From: Phlebopus portentosus
Lineage: Eukaryota; Basidiomycota; Agaricomycetes; Boletales; Boletinellaceae
Reading direction: 5' to 3'
Length of the DNA: 64,000 nucleotides
Assembly (NCBI GenBank): GCA_037892935.1
Contig: JAYXKI010000013.1
Span: 1,240,001-1,304,000, forward strand
Both the position numbers and the translations under genes were made by a program. Under the pieces are notes generated by a model. That model saw nothing but the letters and a program-made list of their open reading frames with translations. It searched no databases and was not told the DNA's origin. Of the stretch, positions 58,350 through 64,000 are shown one piece after another. Each line of letters starts with the position of its first letter. Position 1 is the first letter of the stretch.

Positions 58350-59533
58350 AGACCAGAAAACAAGGAGAAGGACTTACAGCTGTTTGCAAAAGTAATGAGA
58401 AAAGCCAAAATCACATGATTTTTCACTAGTGTCATGCCCTCAAAAAGCAAAAATGAACAAAACGGCCAATTGCTCACTCAATATTGCATATTAAGACATA
58501 CTATTATAACGTAAAAAAAGCACTCGAAAATGCACTTCTACAGGTGTAAAATTTTCCAAACAATGTGGTGTGTAAGTGGCAATACAAGAAAGACAACCTC
58601 ATCAAGTCAGTACCTCAACCCCCTCCCTCAGACAGTGAAAAAATTGTAGCTCACAACATACTGCTCATAAAAATATGATTCAAGCAGATAAATTCATGCA
58701 AGGATGGGTGGTATCTATGTATGAGTTTTGTGGCTAAATGAGGTGTCCTTCATAGAGAAAGGCAGTCCTCCAGCATGCCTACATACAGATTTCTCTCCCT
58801 CTTACCCTTTTACCCATCATAACTCATGTACTTCGACAGAAAAACCTGACCATTTCTGCTACAATCATTTTTTGATGGGAATATTAGAGTCTGTGCAAGT
58901 TTCAATTACCAACAGGTCAGTACCCACCCTTCACTACCTATCCCATCCAATCGACACTGAAGAGAATATACAGCAGCCTTTGAAATCAAGTCCATCAATG
59001 TCTTTAAATTCATCTTTGTATCTTGAGCCAGAGCAGACCAAGAAGCCTCAGCAACAGATCAGTTAGTTATAATTTGTTCTGTTCATTATCACTCAGTACA
59101 CAGCTCACACAGACAAGCCCACTATCTACAAAAAAACAATTTTGACTTACAGCAAACTCTTGATCAAATGAAAGCAGGCAGAACTTGAACCATCACTACT
59201 ATGCATCATCACTACCAAAGAATACAATCTGATCTATACATGTGCTAACATACAGGAAAAATACAGAGGCAGATTTCATATAGAAGAACAGAATACTTAT
59301 GATAGGAGACGAGAGGAGCATGACACAGTGACTCCTACTGTACATGTATTACAAGGTAAGGAAAATGGAGCTATTATGTAGTGACCTAACACAGCAAGCT
59401 CTTTATATACAAATAGCCACAAATGGGGTCAACATACCTGCATAAGAAGACTGAGTTAAATATAAATATGGGAGAAGATCCTTTCAAATAACAGCCTCCA
59501 AACAAAACAAAGAAGAGGTGAAGAGGGCATAAT
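58350..59533. other. CpG-depleted, AT-rich tract without genes
   Basis: Counting by eye from 58,381 to 59,520 gives about six CpG in 1,140 bases, although C and G together make up well over a third. TG and CA are frequent. Flanks on both sides are CpG-rich. No ORF has features. This is the footprint of methylation and deamination, expected for an old silenced repeat whose type can no longer be read. Confidence 0.65.
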
Positions 59534-61165
59534 TGTTAGGCGGCGAGACTAACGGGCGTCTGTTAGGACCAGTATTTTTGGACGAGGTGGTTAGTCCGAG
59601 CGTACCGGAACAAGTCCCTGCTTCCTCCTTCTGACAATGTATAATTGGAGAGTAGAGTAGCGAAGGTTAGATATACTACTAAGAAGCGAGCTATAGGCTC
59701 AAGCTTGACCCAGTAGTAGAGCAGAGGTTCAATCAAAGGGGTACAGTTATGATTGAAAGTACAAAATAATTTTGCTGAGGGACAACACCCCGCTCAGCTG
59801 GCGCCTTAAATAAAGTTTCTACTGAATACTACCGACTACCAAATACTACCGACCATGCCTCGCTATTGGTTAGGACAATGTGTTTCAGCTGGTGTCACTA
59901 CTACTCTCTTGAGTCTGTAGTACCACTGACAACTCTGGTGGTGCTACCAAAACTCCTGGTTGCACCACCGACTATTTCCTTCCCTATTAGGCAGGCCCTA
60001 ATTTCCTTCCGTTCCGAAGAAGCTTTCCCCAGGCTTCTATCGATCTCCGTTCCTATCACATGTTAATCCTTAACGCCAAACCTCCCACGAGAGACTTCTT
60101 CCCTGTGCCGCGATCTCGCTTCGCCGGCGCTCCGTTACTCCGGCCGAGCTTCTGCCGTTAGTCTTCCATCATGGGGCTGACCGTTATCTCGGGATTTGGG
60201 ATCGGCAACCCCTGCCGATCATCGGAGATTAACCTCGGCGGCTGTGTAAATTTAGCAGACACCCTTCTGTGCCTAGCCGCGATATCGATGTCGGAGAATT
60301 GTAGTCCGGTACCCGACGTTAACCTGTATCTTCTTCCCAGGTGATTCGTCCCGCGCCATTCGTCGACTGTAATAACCCCTTCTTCCGATCGTTCCCATGC
60401 TTCTAGCATTCGATCCGTTGCTTCTTCGATAAGACTTTCGACGTCCGATGGCGCCCTGTAATAGATCGGCCAATCGACTTCCACTGCAGTGTTTCGACAC
60501 AAGGTCTGGTGACGATGCTGATTGATCCAAGCTCTCACGCCAACCTTTAGTGCATAGATATCTCTATCGCCAAGCCATACAGATACCTCATGGTCGTATG
60601 CGCTCATTCCGCGGTTCGGTAATGGTTGGTCAAACGTTCGTTCTGAGGGTCCGGGTTTATGCCGAATCTTGACATCGGCCCCTTCCCTAGTTACTAAGCG
60701 CTCCACGAAGTTCTTGAGGAGCCACTCCGAAAGAACCCAACTCCTTTGGTATGCCAAATAGCAGTTTGTACAGACCAGGCTTTCATGAACAAAGCGTCTG
60801 GTTGTACTATGTCGATATCGTCTCTTCTGCAGGAGTTCCACGTATCTTGCGATGTTCCGTTCTTCCATGTTCACGTAGCTTCGCTCGGGTGGAGGAGTAT
60901 GTCCAATATGCATTCCAGCTAGTCCTTGCTGTAAATCGTATGGGTCCTCCCTTTCGTCGCGTTCGTCCTCGTAATATCGTCGATCGGGTTCCTCTTGAAT
61001 ATATTCCACAGCGACCTCCCCAGGCCCTTGCTGTACTAGTTGGTGAGAATCGTCTCCACTATTCTGTCCTTGAAGCCTTTCAAAATGCTCTGGATTGGGC
61101 TGCATAATTCGGTGTGTAAAGCGTCTGATACCACGCCGCATTGTGTATCCACAATTTTCGTAACA
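59534..61165 (-). repeat. 3' LTR of the Gypsy element, about 1.63 kb
   Basis: The minus strand reads polypurine AAGGGGAGGAA directly followed by TGTTACGAAAATTG at 61,165, the classical LTR start. On the plus strand the far end is TGTTAGGCGG at 59,534, so the LTR is bounded by TGTTA and TAACA. A second TGTTAGGACC at 59,561 is an alternative edge, but the CpG-poor to CpG-rich change falls at 59,534. A TATA-like TTATTTAA on the minus strand near 59,805-59,815 could be the promoter, leaving about 270 bp for R and U5. LTRs of this length are at the large end for fungal Gypsy elements. Confidence 0.7.
60158..61141 (-). CDS. 327-residue ORF encoded inside the LTR (U3)
   Basis: An uninterrupted frame starts with ATG 24 bases inside the LTR and runs 327 codons in the direction of pol. 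It begins MRRGIRRFTHRIMQPNPEHF, followed by an acidic, Gln-rich segment (EEPDRRYYEDERDEREDPYD). A more folded-looking part follows from about residue 95: RYVELLQKRRYRHSTTRRFV, CTNCYLAYQRSW, EVSVWLGDRDIYALKVGVRA, WINQHRHQT, AVEVDWPIYYRAPSDVESLI, EEATDRMLEAWERSEEGVIT and VDEWRGTNHLGRRYRLTSGT. It has no CCHC knuckle and no protease, polymerase or envelope-like span, so it is not an ordinary gag or env. Base composition and codon style are like pol next to it. Position at the 3' end of the genomic RNA recalls accessory genes of some retroviruses only by location; the function is unknown. Confidence 0.65.
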   Translation of the reverse strand: MRRGIRRFTHRIMQPNPEHFERLQGQNSGDDSHQLVQQGPGEVAVEYIQEEPDRRYYEDERDEREDPYDLQQGLAGMHIGHTPPPERSYVNMEERNIARYVELLQKRRYRHSTTRRFVHESLVCTNCYLAYQRSWVLSEWLLKNFVERLVTREGADVKIRHKPGPSERTFDQPLPNRGMSAYDHEVSVWLGDRDIYALKVGVRAWINQHRHQTLCRNTAVEVDWPIYYRAPSDVESLIEEATDRMLEAWERSEEGVITVDEWRGTNHLGRRYRLTSGTGLQFSDIDIAARHRRVSAKFTQPPRLISDDRQGLPIPNPEITVSPMMED

Positions 61166-61178
61166 TTCCTCCCCTTAA
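61166..61178 (-). other. Polypurine tract of the Gypsy element
   Basis: The minus strand reads TTAAGGGGAGGAA immediately before the LTR start TGTTACG. This is the usual primer site for plus-strand DNA synthesis and fixes the LTR edge. Confidence 0.75.
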
Positions 61179-61351
61179 GATCCACTTCGGACTGCAAGGA
61201 GAGTGTGGATCCCTTAATTGTGGTAGCCATAATCTTGCTGTTTCGTATTGTTGCTTCCTAGACCAGACCCTTCTTGTGTACTAGTGTCTCATTCCTCTTG
61301 TCTGGAATAGCTGTAGCACTGTACATTCAGAGTCCTCCTCTCGTTATTGAT

Positions 61352-61490
61352 CATGTGACTTGACGCACAACCCATCCGGACAAAAGTGCGGCAGTCATGT
61401 GACTTAAACACTTCCTGTTTTGGATGAGAGGGTGGCAATCTCGTGACTGACGCTCAACCTGTTCTCAGAGAAAGGCGGCGGTCACGTGAT
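61352..61490. repeat. CAYGTGA repeats of about 44 bp
   Basis: CATGTGACTTGACGC, CATGTGACTTAAACA, CTCGTGACTGACGCTC (offset by one) and CACGTGATACTTG start at about 61,352, 61,396, 61,441 and 61,483, spaced 41-46 bases. Linked bases such as CGCACAACC/CGCTCAACC and AAGTGCGGCAGT/AAGGCGGCGGT recur between them. They lie in the untranslated part between pol and the LTR. Confidence 0.6.
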
Positions 61491-61510
61491 ACTTGCTCAA
61501 TAATTCAAAG

Positions 61511-61676
61511 CCTCGCTGAGTGTCGGCTTCCAACATACTAGATGCTTCCCAACATGCTAGGAATAGTTTAATGACTTATTCAGGTAAATTATGACCTCGA
61601 TTAGTGTCGGTCCCAACTTACAAGGTACGTCCCAGTACGCTTGGAATAGTTTAATGACTTGTTCAGGTCAAATATG
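61511..61676. repeat. Two tandem copies of about 84 bp
   Basis: CCTCGCTGAGTGTCGG (61,511) and CCTCGATTAGTGTCGG (61,595) open two units that share GGAATAGTTTAATGACTT and TTCAGGT. Same untranslated tract of the Gypsy element, just after the pol stop. Confidence 0.75.
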
Positions 61677-61687
61677 CTTAGGCCTTC

Positions 61688-64000
61688 CTAAGCCTCGCTG
61701 CACTCGCTATCCGAGGAGTCAGCCCAAAACCAATCCTTGTATGAAGGATTCCCTTTTTCTTCTGGCAGATCCCATCTGCGAACTGGCAGCGCTTTGTTTC
61801 GAGTGAATGGCCTTTTTGCGGCTCTCCAATGACGCTTGTGCCATTCCGGATAACCGAAATCTCGCTGCTTGATACCTGTCTTGCTCTGGTATCTCCTTCT
61901 CTTGATTACCCTCTGAGCTACGGACTCTCCTAGCGCCGTCCTCAGGAACTCATCATCTTCTTTCTTGATGTTGATTACTCTCTGCGTAGAGTCTATAATA
62001 TCCGCGATCTTCCTTCTAGAGGGAAGATCTATTGTGTCCGGCCAACGATTCCTCTCGTGATACTCCCGCAATTTCTCTGGGGCATTGCGCAGCCCTTCCA
62101 CAGGTTCCCAGGTATTCTCTTCCTCCGGGTAGCCGAGCCATTTAACCTGATACTCCCATTTTCCGTGCCTTTTCCTCATGTCCCGGATCGCTTCAACCTC
62201 GTATTCGGTTTCTCCAGCGATAACTTCTGGTGGTGGTCTTGTTCTCTGTGCCGGATCTTTTCTTTCTCGATAGGGAATTAATAGTCCTGCATAGAACACC
62301 GGGTGGATCCTCAACTCTTTCGGGAGATCCAACTCGTAGTTGACTAGCCCATGCTTCGCGATAACTTGATAAGGTCCCAGGTTTCTATCTCCTAGCTTCC
62401 TCGTGGGAACTAGCAAGGTTAGATTCCGACCATCTAACATAACTTTATCGCCAACTTCGAATGACGGCATCGGGCCTCGGTGTCTATCTGCAAATCTCTT
62501 CATTGCGTCTCGTGCCTTCTCCAGCGCCTTTGTTGCTTCTTCTTGATTCTTCTTTCGCATAGCCACATAGTCCTGTGTTCCTCGGATCGGGAGCTTAAAT
62601 CCTAATTCCGGCTGGAATCCATACACCAATTCAAATGGCGTCTTGCCTGTACTGGAGTGAGAGCGACTGTTATAGGTGAATTCTGCCATAGGCAAATGTT
62701 CGTCCCAGTCGTCTTGCTGCAAGCTGGAATAGCAACGTAACAGCTGTTCCATTTCTTGGTTTACTCGCTCCGTTTGACCATCTGTTTGTGGATGATACGC
62801 CGTACTAAGCTTCGTTTCGATCCCGAGGGCCTGGTTCACCTGTTCTGTAAACCGGCTAGCGAATTGAGGTCCCCTGTCGCTGATCACTGTCTTCGGAGTC
62901 CCGACCTTACTGTAGACATAATTGATCATTAAGTCCGCAGTGGTCTTCGAGTTTGCTTTTACTGTAGTAGGTATAAAAGTTCCCATTTTAGAGAACCTGT
63001 CTACCACTACTAGTATCGCATTGTTTCCTTTGCTCGTTGTTGGAAGTCCGGTGACATAGTCCATAGTAATCTCGTCGTAGGGCCTTGTCGCTATCTGCAA
63101 TGGTTGCAGCGGTGGTTGCGTCTTTCCTCATCGCGCTTTCGTCCTCTGGCACACGTCGCATGTGCGCACATATTCTTCGACCCATTCCCTCATCTTCGGC
63201 CACCAAACTCTTCTTTCCAGTTTGTCTATAGTCTTCTGTAACCCCGGGTGTCCCGACGCCGGTGCGTCGTGGCACTGTCGTACAATTTCCTTCTTAACTT
63301 CTTCATCTGGTGGGATAACCAATTTATCATCCTTCCACCAATATCCTTCTTCGAACGTTCCGATTGCTTGCTCTTTGGATTGTTCATAGGCGTTTCGAAT
63401 CTTCTCTCCCAGTTCAGGACCCCCTGTAAGCTCAAATACCCGTACTGTGCGCATGGGCAAGTCCGATGTTCTGAACAATTGCGGAGGAAGTAGGACTTGT
63501 TCTGGCTGGTCCTCTTGGCCCTGTTCATAGTCTGGCCTTCTTGATAATGCGTCCGCTCGTGAATTCTTGGTTCCAGGTCGATACTCGATTCGAAATCGAA
63601 ATCTGCTGAGAAATGTCGCCCATCTTGCCTGGCGGCCACTTAGTTTCCTAGCTCCCATGAAATACCGAAGGTTCGCTTGGTCGCTAACCACTCGAATCTC
63701 ATGTTTCGCTCCTTCCAGGTGGTGCCTCCAGTTGCTCAGGGCCTTGACAATCGCTAGTAATTCCTTGTCCATTACTGGATAGTTATTTTCGGCATCTCGA
63801 TAGGTGTTCGACCAATATCCAATGGGGTGCAAAATTTCATCATCCCCGAGCTGCGAGAGCACGGCTCCCATCGCAAAGTTTGACGCGTCGGTCTCCAGCA
63901 CAAATTGCTTCTCGTGATCCGGTCGTACTAGCATTGGCGCAGTGGTGAAAGCTTCCTTGAGTTTCCTAACGCTTTCCTGTTGTCGTTCTCCCCAAGTAAA
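61688..64000 (-). pseudogene. Gypsy pol, RNase H to chromodomain, with one in-frame TGA
   Basis: The frame enters from the window edge with the end of the polymerase (FTWGERQQESVRKLKEAFTT). RNase H follows (VLETDASNFAMGAVLSQ, DKELLAIVKAL, YRPGTKNSRADALSRR). The HHCC zinc-binding part is CHDAPASGHPGLQKTI then WWPKMREWVEEY and CDVCQRT. A TGA codon at 63,128-63,130 follows, after which the same frame goes on with the integrase core: MDYVTGLP with catalytic Asp, VISDRGPQFAS with the second, and TERVNQEMEQ with the Glu. A chromodomain (EVEAIRDMRKRHGKWEYQVK, WLGYPEEENTWEPVE) and a basic C-terminal extension end at 61,688. Apart from the single stop no break is seen, so the copy is young. Whether the stop is a mutation or a read error cannot be told from one copy. 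Confidence 0.85.

Larger units (their letters stand above)
59534..64000 (-). mobile_element. Ty3/Gypsy chromodomain retrotransposon, 3' half, cut by window edge
   Basis: On the minus strand, in order from 64,000 downward: RNase H, zinc-binding and integrase domains, chromodomain, C-terminal extension, a 0.5-kb untranslated tract with repeats, polypurine tract, and 3' LTR. Gag, protease, most of the reverse transcriptase and the 5' LTR lie outside. It is inserted into CpG-depleted DNA. Confidence 0.9.

Noticed and set aside
60158..61141. First taken for the gag gene of the retrotransposon
   Set aside because: It lies 3' of the integrase on the element's strand, inside the LTR, and lacks capsid or CCHC motifs.
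1..64000. tRNA, rRNA or other structured RNA genes
   Set aside because: None could be recognised by eye; short TTCGA-type motifs found all fell inside coding sequence.

Overview
This is nuclear DNA of a filamentous fungus, almost certainly a basidiomycete of the Agaricomycetes. Genes are split by many introns of about 50-100 bp. The gene content fits too: NACHT-WD40 NLR proteins with the agaricomycete-type C-terminal tail, a DUF6534-type seven-span protein, paired Trk potassium transporters and a chromodomain Gypsy element. A Sebacinales (Serendipita-like) source is possible but only a guess. Exon borders below were worked out by eye from splice consensus, reading phase and comparison between paralogues.

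Layout. At 1-3.5 kb lie the N-terminal part of a Trk transporter (cut by the window edge) and a PinX1/Pxr1 G-patch protein, both on the minus strand. At 3.8-20.4 kb is a decaying tandem array on the plus strand. It holds a WD40 C-terminal fragment, then an intact 1,598-residue C2-like/NACHT/14xWD40 protein followed by a SUR7/PalI membrane protein, then a second copy of this two-gene unit in which both genes are broken. At 20.5-25.4 kb is a large fusion of a RecB/Cas4-type Fe-S nuclease with an SF1 Upf1/Dna2-type helicase. At 25.7-29.4 kb is a complete second Trk transporter.

The stretch from 30.9 to 39.8 kb is mostly housekeeping: a small hypothetical protein, cytochrome b2 (L-lactate dehydrogenase), leucine carboxyl methyltransferase PPM1 sharing a 176-bp divergent promoter with TIM22, a small secreted protein, and a DUF6534 membrane protein.

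From 40 kb on the window becomes repeat-rich. There is an AT-rich block and a 22-bp tandem repeat; an eroded coiled-coil gene at 42.7-46 kb whose inverted, also eroded copy lies at 49.9-51.8 kb; a roughly 680-bp inverted-repeat element between them; and an intact lineage-specific coiled-coil gene at 47.7-49.5 kb. A pair of multi-span membrane genes follows (one complete, one broken), with a 176-bp PIF/Harbinger-like MITE sitting exactly at the stop codon of the first. A CpG-depleted block at 58.35-59.53 kb ends sharply at a Gypsy retrotransposon. Its roughly 1.6-kb 3' LTR carries an intact 327-codon ORF in the U3 position, and its pol is interrupted by one in-frame TGA.

Best candidates for something new are the LTR-encoded ORF, the nuclease-helicase fusion with a GC-AG intron, the NLR/PalI tandem unit with near-identical WD40 repeats, and the seven-fold TCCGGAT element.
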